Positions 16,314 through 25,531 of a stretch of DNA of 64,000 nucleotides are shown one piece after another. The position numbers were made by a program, and so were the translations under genes. The stretch covers positions 434,001-498,000 of the forward strand of contig CAWDNP010000007.1 in the NCBI GenBank assembly GCA_963803755.1. Reading direction: 5' to 3'. The notes beneath the pieces were generated by a model that was not told the origin of the DNA, searched no databases, and saw only the letters and a list, made by a program, of their open reading frames with translations. How positions within the stretch are numbered: the first letter of the stretch is position 1; every line of letters starts with the position of its first letter. Origin of the DNA: CAVUPF01 sp963803755. Lineage in GTDB: Bacteria; Actinomycetota; Thermoleophilia; Solirubrobacterales; 70-9.

Positions 16314-17252
16314 ATGATCCCGCTCGCCTTTACCTGGAAGTTGACCCTCGACTTGAGTTTCGAATGGGCCACCGTGACCTCGATCACGCTGCCGATGTTG
16401 ATCGGCATCGCCTACTTCGTGCGAGTCGGGAAACTGCGAGAGGAAGGCCGCCAGCCCTCCATTGTGCGCCAGGCGAGCTTTGCCTGCGGCATGGCGATGA
16501 TCGTCTTCGCGACGGTCGGCCCACTCGACTCGCTGGCCGACGACTTCGTCTTCGGCCACATGATCCAGCACACGATCCTCTTCGACGAGGCCGCTCTGCT
16601 CTTGGCGATCGGCCTCACCGGACCGGTCCTTGTGCCGCTCCTCACCAAGCCGGGGCTCAGGCACCTGAAGGGACTTATGCACCCGGTCGCGGCCGTGGTC
16701 CTCTGGCTGGTGGTGATGTACGGCTGGCACCTGCCGCCCTGCTACCAGCTCGCCGCCGAACACGAGGGGGTCCACCTCTGCGAGCACGCGAGTTTCATCA
16801 CCGCCGGAGTGGTGATGTGGTTGGCGCTGCTCGGTCCCTTCCCCAAGCCCGAATGGTTTGGCAATGGCGCCAAGGCGATCTACGTCGCGGTGATCCACTT
16901 CTCCACGATGGGCCTCGCCAACATCCTGATGTGGTCGGGGACGGTGCTCTACCCGTTCTATAGCGCCAGCGACATAGCTCATGGGATCTCCCCGATCACC
17001 GACCAGAGCCTCGCCGGAGTCGTGCTGATGATCCAGAGCGGGATCGTGATGCTCGGCGTCCTTTTCTGGTTGGTGCTGCGCTGGGCGCGGGAGGACACCG
17101 AGCGCCAGGAGCTGATCGACCTTGCCCACGAGCGCGGGATCGAGCTTGACGCGCGGCGCGCCGGCCGCGCGGTGGCCTCGGGGCGGGGCGAGGAACTGCG
17201 CAGCCGCCTTTTGTCTCATCGGGAGGGAATCGAGGGTCTGGGCCCAAGCTAG
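16314..17252 (+). CDS. ctaG: CtaG-family cytochrome c oxidase assembly protein
   Basis: 312 residues with about seven membrane helices and the conserved histidine-rich signatures of the caa3-type CtaG family (GHMIQHTILFDEAALLLAIG; YGWHLPPCY; LCEHASFITAG; VAVIHFSTMG). It is thought to support copper delivery to subunit I. A charged cytoplasmic tail ends the protein. ATG 16314 is 88 bp after the SCO1-like gene. Confidence 0.85.
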   Translation: MIPLAFTWKLTLDLSFEWATVTSITLPMLIGIAYFVRVGKLREEGRQPSIVRQASFACGMAMIVFATVGPLDSLADDFVFGHMIQHTILFDEAALLLAIGLTGPVLVPLLTKPGLRHLKGLMHPVAAVVLWLVVMYGWHLPPCYQLAAEHEGVHLCEHASFITAGVVMWLALLGPFPKPEWFGNGAKAIYVAVIHFSTMGLANILMWSGTVLYPFYSASDIAHGISPITDQSLAGVVLMIQSGIVMLGVLFWLVLRWAREDTERQELIDLAHERGIELDARRAGRAVASGRGEELRSRLLSHREGIEGLGPS

Positions 17253-17308
17253 GCGATATTAGGAATGAACGAATCGAGCGGGGGGACGGCGGGCCCGGTC
17301 GGCCTTCC

Positions 17309-17713
17309 TCAAGTGCGTTCCAGCACTACCACCGGGATCTCACGCGCCGTTTTCTGCTGGTAGGCGTCGTAGTCGGGCCACTCGGCGACCATCGCCTGCC
17401 ACATCCCCGGCTTCTCCTCGGCGCTCGCGGTGCGGGCGTGTGCCTTGAACCGGTCGCCCTTCACCTGCACCTCGACCTCGGGGTTCTCGGAGAGGTTCAG
17501 ATACCAGGCGGGTGGCGCATCGGAGCCACCCTTGGATGCAACGATCGTGTAGGTGGCGCCGTTCGGCGCGTAGATCAGCGGAGTGGTGCGTGGCTCACCC
17601 GACTTACGTCCCGTCGTTGTCAACAGCAACGTCTGGGTTCCCTGCCAGTCGTGGCCCTCCTCACCGTCGGTGGCCCGATAGCGCTCGACATGCTGCTGGC
17701 CGAAGAGCGGCAT
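17309..17713 (-). CDS. Deazaflavin (F420)-dependent nitroreductase-family protein
   Basis: 134 residues, the size of Ddn-type split-barrel proteins. Recognisable core: LLLTTTGRKSGEPRTTPLIY, then GGSDAPPAWYLNLSENPEVEV and WPDYDAYQQKTAREIPVVVLE. Members bind coenzyme F420 and reduce quinones or nitro compounds. The substrate is unknown. It implies F420 use by the host. Confidence 0.9.
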   Translation of the reverse strand: MPLFGQQHVERYRATDGEEGHDWQGTQTLLLTTTGRKSGEPRTTPLIYAPNGATYTIVASKGGSDAPPAWYLNLSENPEVEVQVKGDRFKAHARTASAEEKPGMWQAMVAEWPDYDAYQQKTAREIPVVVLERT

Positions 17714-17801
17714 GCTTCAGATGCTAGTTGAGTCCTCAAATTCGGAGCTTGCCCGGCGCCCTTGAGAGGTCACCTGGTCGGAGAGCTGGCCGCGGTGCTG
17801 G

Positions 17802-18176
17802 CTAGTCGCGACTGGTCGCGGACTGCGGGGGCGGGTCGGGCAGTTGGAGGCGATCGCGTGCCTGGGCTACTGCGGTTGCCGAGGAGCGGCATGCCTTGGC
17901 GATCGCGTTGTTTGCATGGTCGGGCGTGCGGCGCACCTCGAACTCGATCAGGGCGGCACGGCGGAGCCGCGCGCGGGTGGCGAGGGGACTGTCGCTCGGC
18001 GCCGACTCCAGCGCTGCGTTCGCGGCCCGCTCGCGCCTGCACACGAGGCAGAACCGGCCCTCGGCCGAGCTTGACCAGGCGTCGGGGAGCGCGGTTCGCT
18101 CGCCGTCGATCCGGCTCGCCGACACGCCGCATATGTCGCAGGTCCATTTCACCGCGGTGGTCGTGCCTGGGCTCAC
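17802..18176 (-). CDS. Small zinc-ribbon protein coupled to DEAD helicase
   Basis: 124 residues from GTG 18176, whose GTGA overlaps the helicase stop. Two Cys pairs (CDIC at about 14-17, CLVC at about 43-46) suggest a zinc ribbon. The C-terminal half has a helical segment (HANNAIAKACRSSATAVAQARDRL) like a HTH. It could be an RNA- or DNA-binding partner of the helicase; unverified. Confidence 0.6.
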   Translation of the reverse strand: MSPGTTTAVKWTCDICGVSASRIDGERTALPDAWSSSAEGRFCLVCRRERAANAALESAPSDSPLATRARLRRAALIEFEVRRTPDHANNAIAKACRSSATAVAQARDRLQLPDPPPQSATSRD

Positions 18177-19356
18177 GCGGACACCTTGCTCCTGCCGCGG
18201 CGACGGCGACGGCGTGCGCTTGGAGGCTGAATCGGCGTCTCCTGGTCGTGGCGACCCCGGCCCCGGTCGAACTCGCGGGAGAGTCCGAGATCGCTGGCAA
18301 TGCCCCGCATCTCGGCGGCCTGGTCGGCGAGCACGAAGCTGATCCCGGCACCGCGGCGCCCGGCCCGGCCGGTGCGACCGACCCGGTGGACGTAGGGTCG
18401 CGGTCGCCGGGGGCGTCGAAGTTGATCACGTGGGTGATGTCGGCGACGTCGATGCCGCGGGCGGCGACGTCGGTGGCGACCAGGGTGTCGACCTCGCCGT
18501 TCTCGAAGCGGGCCAGGGCCCGCTCGCGCTGGCGCTGGGTCTTGTCCCCGTGCATCGCGACTGCCTCCAACTCGCGGCTGCGGAGTCGCTTGACGAGCCG
18601 GTCGGCACCGCGCTTGGTCCGCACGAAGACCAGCGTGCGCCGCCGCTCGCCGTCGCGCAGCTGACCGGCCAGGTGGTCGAGCTTGGCGCTCTGGGGGTCG
18701 ACGTGGACGAAGCGGTGCTCGACTTCGGCCTCCGTGCGCTCGGCGGCCTGGGTGTGGCGATGCGCCTTGCGCGTGTAGGCGGCCGCGAGCTTGCCGGTGG
18801 CGCCCTCGAGCGTCGCCGAGAAGAAGAGGGTCTGGCGGTCTGCCGGGGTCTGGGCGACGATCCGGCTCGACCGCCGGCTTGAATCCCATGTCGAGCATGC
18901 GATCGGCCTCGTCGAGGACGAGGATGCGGACGTGCCCGAGCGAGACGACGCCGCGCGCGAGCAGGTCCTCGAGCCGCCCGGGGGTCGCGACGATGATGTC
19001 GGCGCGTCGGGCGGCCGCGATCTGCGGCCCGAAGCCGACGCCGCCGTAGACCGCGGCGATCCGCAGCTGGCGGGCGCGGGCGATGGACTCGAGCTCGTCG
19101 ACGATCTGGCTCGCCAACTCGCGGGTCGGCGCGAGCACGAGGCCGGCGGGACCGGCGCGCCGGGCTCGATGCGGTCGACCAGCGGGATGCCGAAGGCAAG
19201 GGTCTTGCCGGAGCCGGTGGGCGACTGGACGAGCAGGTCGTGGCCCGCGAGCGCGTCGCGGATGACCATCTGCTGGACGGGAAAGGGTTGGGTGATGTCG
19301 CGCGCGGCGAGCGCGCCCACCACGGGCTTAGAGATGCCGAGATCGGCAAACGACAT
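18173..19356 (-). CDS. DEAD-box RNA helicase (three single-base frameshifts)
   Basis: From ATG 19356: Q-motif region (FADLGI, PFPVQQMVI), Walker A SPTGSGKT, then after a shift near 19141 APTRELASQ, TPGRLEDLL and DEADRMLDMG; after a shift near 18865 SATL, VFVRTK, VATDVAARGID; after a shift near 18396 HRVGRTGRAGR and a basic Arg-rich tail. Restored length is about 395 residues, normal for a small RhlE/DeaD-like helicase acting in ribosome assembly or RNA turnover. The shifts are a missing C, an extra C and a missing C, consistent with sequence errors. Confidence 0.8.
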
Positions 19357-19499
19357 GATTGTTGTGAGCTCCTTCTATAAGCGATTCGGGGGAGATCCAG
19401 CAGCCCCTAAACGCTCAGCAGCGCACGGAGGAAACGGAACCTCTCGGGTGGCGAGTGGCCAAGCCCGACAGGAGAACCGTAGCAGCCCTCGGCTCTCAC

Positions 19500-20472
19500 C
19501 TACCCGGCCGGGAGGATCGGGTGGGCGGGCTCGGCACCGCGCAGCACGGCGAGGACATCGTCGACGACGAGGAGCGCCATCGCGTCGCGGGCGCGGGTGG
19601 TGGCCGAGCCGATGTGGGGGAGGAGGACGCAGTTTTGGGCGTTGAGGAGCTCGGTCGGGATCTCGGGCTCGTGCTCATAGACATCGAGGCCCACCGCGCC
19701 GATCTCTCCCTCGCGCAGGGCTCTGGCCAGCGCCGCGGAGTCCAGCAGCGATCCGCGTGCGGTGTTGATGAGGATCGCGTGGCGCTTCATCGTCGCGAGC
19801 TCATCGTCGCCGATTAGGCCGGCCCGTCTCGGCCGTCGCGGGCAGGTGCAGGCTGACGACGTCGGCGCGGGCCAGCAGCTCCCCCAGCTCCACGTGGGCG
19901 GCGCCCAGCACCTGCTCCTCTCGCGCCTTGGGGCTGCGGCTCGTGTAGAGGATCTCCGCCGCCAGGGGGCGCACCAGCTCCGCGTAGCGGCTGCCGATCC
20001 GGCCCATTCCGACGACGCCGAAGACGGCGCCGCTCAGCTCCAGGCCGAGGTAGCCCAGGGCGTCCAGTCCCTCCCAGCGGCCAGCCCGCAGGTCCGCCTC
20101 GGCTCTGCCGGTCTGGCGAGCGGCAGCGAGCGTCAGCGCGAGCGCAAGCTCGGCCGTCGCGTCGGTGAGGACGCCGGGCGTGTTGGTGGCGGTTACGCTG
20201 CGGCGCCGGCAGGCGTCGAGGTCGATGTTGTCGTAGCCGACGGCAAAGTTGGCGACCACCCGCAGCCGCGGCCCGGCCGCGTCGAGGAGGGCCGCGTCGA
20301 CCGCGACCGTCGGGTAGCTGATGATCGCCTCGACGCCGGGCGCTAGCTCCCGCAGGCGCTCGGGGGTCGCATCGAGCTCCCCCTCGCGGATCTCACAGCC
20401 CTTGGCGAGCCGCTTAAGCCCGGCCTCGGGTAGCCGGCGAGCGATGAGCACGGCTGGCTGGCGGTCGGCCAC
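19500..20472 (-). CDS. D-isomer-specific 2-hydroxyacid dehydrogenase (one frameshift)
   Basis: From 20472: substrate-binding half (VEAIISYPTVAVD), catalytic-type NTPGVLTDATAELALAL, NAD motif GVVGMGRIGSRYAE, then LHLPATAET. A one-base insertion near 19818 shifts the frame, after which the order resumes with ILINTARGSLLD, GLDVYEHEPEIP and LPHIGSATTRARDAM (catalytic His). Restored length is about 323 residues, as for glyoxylate/hydroxypyruvate reductases. Divergent from the YCII gene. Confidence 0.85.
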
Positions 20473-20565
20473 GGAGGTCGATTCTGCCGGTTAGGCTGGG
20501 TTGACTGTCGATTTCGTCGCTCTCGGTTCGTCTTATAGGCAACCATTCCGGAGAAGGAGGAAGCG

Positions 20566-20922
20566 ATGAAGTACATGCTGCTGATACATCAAGGCACCAC
20601 TCCGACGCCACCGTCGGAGGAGTGGGAGCGTCTTTCCGAGGACGAGCAAAAGGCGATCTACGGCGCCTACCGGGCGCTCAACGAAACCCCCGGTGTCAGT
20701 CCCGGCGTCCAAATGCAGCCCCCCGAGACGGCAACCACCGTCCGCGTGCAGGACGGCAAGACGCTGAGCACCGACGGCCCGTTCGTCGAGACCAAGGAGG
20801 CGCTCGGCGGCTACCTCTTCTTCGATGCTGAGGACCTCGATGGCGCGATCGAGTTGGCCGCGCGGATCCCGGCGGCGCGCCTGGGCGGCGCGATCGAGGT
20901 GCGCCCGGTGGTGGAGCGCTGA
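20566..20922 (+). CDS. YCII-related (DGPF-type) protein
   Basis: 118 residues. MKYMLLIH start and STDGPFVETKEALGGYLFFD carry the DGPF signature of the YCII-related family, small alpha+beta barrel proteins commonly encoded beside ECF sigma factors of the ECF42 type, as here. A GGAGAAGGAGG ribosome site precedes the ATG. Confidence 0.9.
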   Translation: MKYMLLIHQGTTPTPPSEEWERLSEDEQKAIYGAYRALNETPGVSPGVQMQPPETATTVRVQDGKTLSTDGPFVETKEALGGYLFFDAEDLDGAIELAARIPAARLGGAIEVRPVVER

Positions 20923-22079
20923 TCGAGCAGGCCTTCCGCGACCAGTGGGGCCGGGTCCTCGCTGCACTGATCGGCCTCCTCGGCGACTTTGACCTGGCCG
21001 AGGAGGCCGCACAGGAAGCGTTCGCCATCGCGTCGGAGCGCTGGCCCCGGGAGGGGGCGCCCTCGAATCCCGGTGCCTGGCTGATCGTCACCGGCCGCAA
21101 CCGCGCGATCGACCGCATCCGCCGCGATCGGACCCTCGCCGCCAAGACGAAGCCTCTGGAAGCACCTGTAGCAGTGGAGGAGGCACTCGAGGAGACGGCG
21201 TTCCCAGACGAGCGGCTGGAGCTGATCTTCACTTGCTGTCACCCGGCGCTCGCCCTCGACGCGCAGGTGGCGCTGACCCTGCGCACGTTGGGCGGCCTCA
21301 GCACTGAGGAGATCGCCCGTGCCTTCGTCGTCCCCAAGGCGACGATGGCGCAGCGCATCGTCCGGGCCAAGAAGAAGATCAAGGCAGCCGGGGTGCCCTT
21401 TCGCGTGCCGCCGGAGCACCTGCTGCCCGATCGGCTCGCCGCGGTGCTGGCGGTCGTCTACCTGATCTTCAACGAGGGCTACGGGGGTCGGGGCGAGCTG
21501 GAGGGCGAGGCGATTCGGCTCGGAACCGCGCTCACCGAGCTGATGCCCGATGAGCCCGAGGCGCACAGCCTGCTGGCGCTGATGCTCCTCCACGACGCGC
21601 GTCGGGAGGCGCGGTTCCGCGATGGCGAGCTGGTGCTGCTGGAGGACCAGGACCGGGGGTTGTGGGACGGCGCGCGGATCGCGGCCGGCCGCGCTTCCCT
21701 GCGGCGGGCAGGCGCCCTGCGCGCCGCAGGCCCCTACTTCCTGCAGGCCCAGATCGCCGTCTTGCACGTCGAGGACGTTCGCGACTGGCCGCGGATCACC
21801 GCCCTCTATGGCGAGCTGGCTCGCCAGACCGGCTCCCCGGTCGTCGAGCTGAACCGTGCCGTGGCGATGGCGGAAACGGCCGGTCCGGAAGCCGGGCTGA
21901 AGGCGATTGAGGGACTGGAGCTGGATTCCTACCCCTACCTCCATGCCACCCGTGCGGACTTCCTTCGCCGCCTCGGCCGCGCTGGCGAGGCCCGAGCCGC
22001 CTATGAGCGGGCGCTTGAGCTGGCCCACTCCGCCCCTGACTGTCGCTTCCTCTCCCATCGCCTGGCCGAATTGAGCTAA
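20919..22079 (+). CDS. ECF sigma factor, ECF42-like with SnoaL-free helical C-terminal extension
   Basis: Sigma region 2 (LGDFDLAEEAAQEAFAIASE, NRAIDRIRR), region 4 (LSTEEIARAFVVPKATMAQR), then the long helical, TPR-like C-terminal part (NEGYGGRGEL, ALMLLHDARREAR, YPYLHATRADFLRRLG) typical of ECF42. The frame opens after 20832 with no ATG, GTG or TTG before region 2; CTG 20919 overlapping the YCII stop is the only near-start, so either a CTG start or a one-base indel near 20917 must be assumed. It probably pairs with the YCII gene. Confidence 0.8.
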   Translation: MIEQAFRDQWGRVLAALIGLLGDFDLAEEAAQEAFAIASERWPREGAPSNPGAWLIVTGRNRAIDRIRRDRTLAAKTKPLEAPVAVEEALEETAFPDERLELIFTCCHPALALDAQVALTLRTLGGLSTEEIARAFVVPKATMAQRIVRAKKKIKAAGVPFRVPPEHLLPDRLAAVLAVVYLIFNEGYGGRGELEGEAIRLGTALTELMPDEPEAHSLLALMLLHDARREARFRDGELVLLEDQDRGLWDGARIAAGRASLRRAGALRAAGPYFLQAQIAVLHVEDVRDWPRITALYGELARQTGSPVVELNRAVAMAETAGPEAGLKAIEGLELDSYPYLHATRADFLRRLGRAGEARAAYERALELAHSAPDCRFLSHRLAELS

Positions 22080-22117
22080 ACCGAAGCCCGCCGGGCCCGC
22101 TTTCCTACACTAAGACG

Positions 22118-22489
22118 ATGTCCTCCGACGCACAGGCCGACTCCACCTTCACCCTCTACCGGCGCGGCATCGAGCTGCTCGAGGACGGCGACTTCGAGCA
22201 GGCCACGGTGCCGCTCGCGGCGGCGGCTCGCCGCGCTCCCGACAAGTCCTCGGTGCGAGAGGCGCTGGGACGCGCCTACTTCCGTTGCGGTCAGTTCGCC
22301 AAGGCCGCGGCCGAGTTCGAGGCCGTTGTCAATGCCCACGGCGTCAATGACTACGCACACTTCTGCCTCGGCCGGGCTCTTGCCAAGACCGGGCGGACGG
22401 AGCGGGCCCGCCACCACCTGGCGCTCGCCTCGAACCTACGGCCCGAGAGGAGCGATTACCGCTACTACCGCGACCTCTGCGCTCTTTGA
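22118..22489 (+). CDS. TPR-repeat protein
   Basis: 123 residues. Three tetratricopeptide-like helix pairs: YRRGIELLEDGDFEQATVPL, REALGRAYFRCGQFAKAAAE, HFCLGRALAKTGRTERARHH. A scaffold for protein contact; partner unknown. TACACT at 22106-22111 ends six bases before the ATG, so the transcript is likely leaderless. Confidence 0.85.
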   Translation: MSSDAQADSTFTLYRRGIELLEDGDFEQATVPLAAAARRAPDKSSVREALGRAYFRCGQFAKAAAEFEAVVNAHGVNDYAHFCLGRALAKTGRTERARHHLALASNLRPERSDYRYYRDLCAL

Positions 22490-22684
22490 GGCCGGAGGGA
22501 TGAGCGGCCTGTGGGCCGGTGCCGCCCAGTGCCGTGGACAGCACAGCGTCTGTTGCGGATGAGGCCTCCAGTTGTGGCTGGAGTTGGGGCGGCAGACCCA
22601 CTTCAAGCGAGCTGATTGGCGGATGAAGTCCGGTTTTCGCCTTGGGCCCCACCAAGCCTCTGCATCACTGCGCCGGGGGGCCGG

Positions 22685-22690
22685 GTAGAC
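22685..22690 (+). promoter_or_regulatory. -10 box TAGACT for the riboswitch transcript
   Basis: TAGACT lies about 10 bases before the first riboswitch-like sequence. No clear -35 box is seen. Confidence 0.4.
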
Positions 22691-22699
22691 TCGCCCACG

Positions 22700-22869
22700 T
22701 ACATACGGCCGGTGGTCAAGGGAAGTCCGGTGAGAAGCCGGCGCGGTCCCGCCACTGTGACCGGGAAAGGAAGCCGCAGGCGCTTGAGCGCCAGCCACTG
22801 GGGAGGACACAGAGTCCCCGGGAAGGTGCGGTCGGCCACCCCGGAAGCCAGGAGACCTGTCCCCGGCCA
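22700..22869 (+). promoter_or_regulatory. Cobalamin riboswitch
   Basis: Ordered conserved pieces of the AdoCbl/cobalamin class: GGTGAGAAGCCGG (about 22729-22741), GGTCCCGCCACTGTGACC (22745-22762), AGCCACTGGGGAGGAC, GGAAGGTGCGG and the B12 box AAGCCAGGAGACCTG (22845-22859). Outer GGCCGG/CCGGCC ends can form the P1 stem. It lies 33 bp before the first gene of the uptake operon, so vitamin B12 would repress the operon through this RNA, probably by hiding the ribosome site. Confidence 0.95.
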
Positions 22870-22902
22870 GCCATGACAACCCTCGAGGAAAGGGTGGCTT
22901 CA

Positions 22903-23670
22903 ATGCCCAGACTCATCTCATTCCGGCTTGCCGCTGCTTGCGCGCTGGCCGTCGTTCTCGTTCTCTCGGCCACGGCGCTGGCCGGCGCCAGGGGGAGCGG
23001 CGTCCCCGCCAAGCTGCGGGTTCTCACCACGAGCGGCAAGGTGCTCGCCGAAGAGGCACTGAGTACCGGTACCACGTCGATCCCGACCAGTCACAGGGCG
23101 ACCTGCTTCGGAGAAGGGACCGGCGGCAGCGGCAGGTCGGTGACGATCAGGGGGGCGACGGCTCTCGGCCTGCTTGCCCAGGCGGCTAAGTCCGACGCGG
23201 CGCTGCGGCCGCTTCTTATCACCGACCACTTCAGCTTCGGCTTGGGGCTGTGCGGGGTCGGGGGAAACGTCCCGAAGAGTGAAAGCGAAGGCTCCTGGTA
23301 TCTGACGGTGAACCACAAGAGCCCGCCGGTGGGCGGCAGCAAGGTGAAGCTGCATCCCGGAGACGAAGTGCTCTGGTACCTGGCGACCTCCTACCCCTAC
23401 CCTGAAGAGCTGGCGCTGAGCGCGCCCGCCACGGCGCGGGTGGGGAAGCCGTTTCAGGTGCGCGTCTTCTCCTATGACGAAGAAGGGAAGCGCGAGCCGG
23501 CCGCCGGGGTCACGGTGACCGGTGCCGGCAGCCCGACTGGCTCGAGCGGTCGTGCCACGGTCACGCTGAGCAAGCCGGCCCTGCTGGTCGCCCGCTTCGG
23601 CGGGGACATCCCGTCCAACCGCGAGGCGGTGTGCGTAGGGGGCAAGTGCCCGAGCGGCTCAAGTAGGTGA
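22903..23670 (+). CDS. Secreted DUF4430 protein (transcobalamin beta-domain-like), first
   Basis: 255 residues from ATG 22903 (ribosome site GAGGAAAGG; ATG 22873 would add ten residues). Signal peptide LAAACALAVVLVLSATALAGA, then a DUF4430-like region (LGLLAQAA, FGLGLCGVGG, GSWYLTVNHKSPPVGGSKVK, GDEVLWYLA). The second part (ARVGKPFQVRVFSYDEEGKR) looks like an Ig/carboxypeptidase-regulatory-like beta domain. DUF4430 is the Pfam family that covers the C-terminal beta domain of intrinsic factor and transcobalamin. Start of the B12-riboswitch operon. Overlaps the next gene by four bases. Confidence 0.8.
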   Translation: MPRLISFRLAAACALAVVLVLSATALAGARGSGVPAKLRVLTTSGKVLAEEALSTGTTSIPTSHRATCFGEGTGGSGRSVTIRGATALGLLAQAAKSDAALRPLLITDHFSFGLGLCGVGGNVPKSESEGSWYLTVNHKSPPVGGSKVKLHPGDEVLWYLATSYPYPEELALSAPATARVGKPFQVRVFSYDEEGKREPAAGVTVTGAGSPTGSSGRATVTLSKPALLVARFGGDIPSNREAVCVGGKCPSGSSR

Positions 23671-24584
23671 GCGGGCGCCGCGGCACGGCGGCTGCGGGCG
23701 CGCTGCTTGTGGGCGCGCTTGCGGTCGCCGGCTGCGGCCTCGGCCCCGGCAAGGGGCTCGACGACGTGCAGCTGACGGTGACCCACGACTACGGGGCAGA
23801 GCCGGTCCTCGAACACGCGGTCGGCGGCGTCACCGAATCTGACACGGTGATGAGGGTGCTCGAACGCAGCACCGATATCTCCACCAGCTACGGCGGCGGT
23901 TTCGTGCAGTCGATTGACGGGGTGGAAGGGAGAGAGCGCGGTGGTGCCTCCTATGACTGGTTCTTCTACGTGAACGGGGTCGAGTCGCCGGTCGGAGCGG
24001 CCGCCTACGCGCTTCACGGTGGCGAGGCGATCTGGTGGGACTACCGCGACTGGTCAGCGGCGATGCAGGTTCCGGCCGTGGTCGGCTCCTGGCCGGAGCC
24101 GTTCACCGGTGGCTACGAAGGCAAGCGGCGCCCGGTGGCGGTCGAGTGCATGGGTGGGGGAGAGGCCTGCCGGGAGGTGCGGAGCAGGCTGGAGGGCGTG
24201 GGCACCTCCGTCGCGGCGGGCTCGCCGAGCGGAGCGATCCGAGTACTGGTCGGCCCCTGGTCGCGGGTGCAGGGAGATTCCACGGCTGCGCAGATCGAGG
24301 AAGGACCGCAGGTGAGCGGCGTCTTCGCAGAGTTCACCCGGCGCGGCGGCGGTTTCGAGTTGCAGGGGCTCGGCGAAGACGGCAAGCCGGGGCGCTCGTT
24401 CGGCGCGGGCGCCGGGCTGGTCGCGGCGACGCGGCGCTACGAAGCGCCGCCCACCTGGGTCATCACTGGCTCCGATGCCGCCGGCACCCGCGCGGCGGCC
24501 GCCTTGCTCGACACCGCCGATCTGCGCGACCATTACGCGGTGGCAACCGAGGGTGGGAAGGAGACGCCGCTGCCGCTGCGATGA
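23667..24584 (+). CDS. DUF4430 lipoprotein (transcobalamin beta-domain-like), second
   Basis: 305 residues from GTG 23667. Lipobox LAVAGC marks a membrane-anchored extracellular protein. DUF4430 signature about residues 30-130: VMRVLERSTDISTSYGG, ASYDWFFYVNGVES, ALHGGEAIWWDYRDW. The C-terminal half (RPVAVECMGGGEACREVRSR, WVITGSDAAGTRAAAALLD) is an extra alpha/beta domain not recognised. Likely a cobalamin capture protein next to the transporter. Translational coupling on both sides (four-base overlaps). Confidence 0.8.
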   Translation: MSGRRGTAAAGALLVGALAVAGCGLGPGKGLDDVQLTVTHDYGAEPVLEHAVGGVTESDTVMRVLERSTDISTSYGGGFVQSIDGVEGRERGGASYDWFFYVNGVESPVGAAAYALHGGEAIWWDYRDWSAAMQVPAVVGSWPEPFTGGYEGKRRPVAVECMGGGEACREVRSRLEGVGTSVAAGSPSGAIRVLVGPWSRVQGDSTAAQIEEGPQVSGVFAEFTRRGGGFELQGLGEDGKPGRSFGAGAGLVAATRRYEAPPTWVITGSDAAGTRAAAALLDTADLRDHYAVATEGGKETPLPLR

Positions 24585-25531
24585 GATCGCCGCTCGCCTA
24601 CACGCCGAGGCCGGGCCCGCTGCAGGCCGCGTCGCCAGGGGCTGCGGTCGCCTATCTCGGCTCACTCGTCGCCGTCGCCTTCATCTACTCGAGCCCGGTC
24701 GTCCTCGCCGCAGTCCTCGCCGCTGCGATCCTCGCCGGGCTGCTCGCTGGCGCCCGCGACGCCGTTCGCCTCGCTTTGCGGATGGGCGTGGCGCTGGCGC
24801 TGGCGATGGTCATCGTCAACGCGCTGGTGGCCAGAGGCGGCGAGACGGTCCTCGCCCGGCTCGGGGAGTGGCCGCTGCTGGGCCAGGTCGACGTCACCGC
24901 CGAGGCGATCGTCGCTGGCCTGGCGCTCGGCCTGCGCGTCGTCGCGGCGGTGATCGCCTTCTCCGTCTACTCGGCTTGCGTCGATCCCGACCGGGTGCTG
25001 CGCGCCCTGCGCCCGCTCGCCGGCCGCTCGGCCCTCACCGCCACCCTCGTCTCCCGCTTCGTCCCAATCGCTGCGGCCGATGCCGCCCGCCTGCGCGACG
25101 CCGCCCGCCTGCGCGGACCCGGCGCCGCCCCGGTCGGCCGCGGGCCCCTTGCTCGCCGCCTCCTCGCCGGCTCGCTCGATCGGGCGGTGGATGTAGCCGC
25201 GACCCTGGAGCTTCGCGGCTATGCGCTCGATGCGCCGCAGGCAAAGCGACGTAAGGATCGCTCCCGCCACGACACCCGCTTCTTCGTGACCGGCGCCGTC
25301 GTCCTCGCTGCCGCGATCGCGGCCAAGTTGCTCGGCGCTGACGCCTTTAGCGCCTATCCGACGATTGAGCCGGGCATCGGCCCACTCACCCTTGCGCTTT
25401 CGGCTCTCATCCTCCTCAGCGGCCTGGTTCCGCTGCGCCCCAAGCCGCGCCGTACCGTCGGGCCGCGGCGATCCGCGCCGCCAGGAATTACGCCGACCTC
25501 GGCGCCAACCCTGAAGGCATCCGGTGTCTGA
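24581..25531 (+). CDS. ecfT: ECF transporter T component (EcfT)
   Basis: 316 residues. About six hydrophobic segments and the cytoplasmic coupling helices with Arg-rich A-R-G-type motifs (DAARLRDAARLRGPG; AATLELRGYALD), which bind the ATPases. ATG 24581 overlaps the previous stop (ATGA), which fixes the start. It couples ATP hydrolysis to movement of the S component encoded two genes later. Confidence 0.9.
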   Translation: MRSPLAYTPRPGPLQAASPGAAVAYLGSLVAVAFIYSSPVVLAAVLAAAILAGLLAGARDAVRLALRMGVALALAMVIVNALVARGGETVLARLGEWPLLGQVDVTAEAIVAGLALGLRVVAAVIAFSVYSACVDPDRVLRALRPLAGRSALTATLVSRFVPIAAADAARLRDAARLRGPGAAPVGRGPLARRLLAGSLDRAVDVAATLELRGYALDAPQAKRRKDRSRHDTRFFVTGAVVLAAAIAAKLLGADAFSAYPTIEPGIGPLTLALSALILLSGLVPLRPKPRRTVGPRRSAPPGITPTSAPTLKASGV

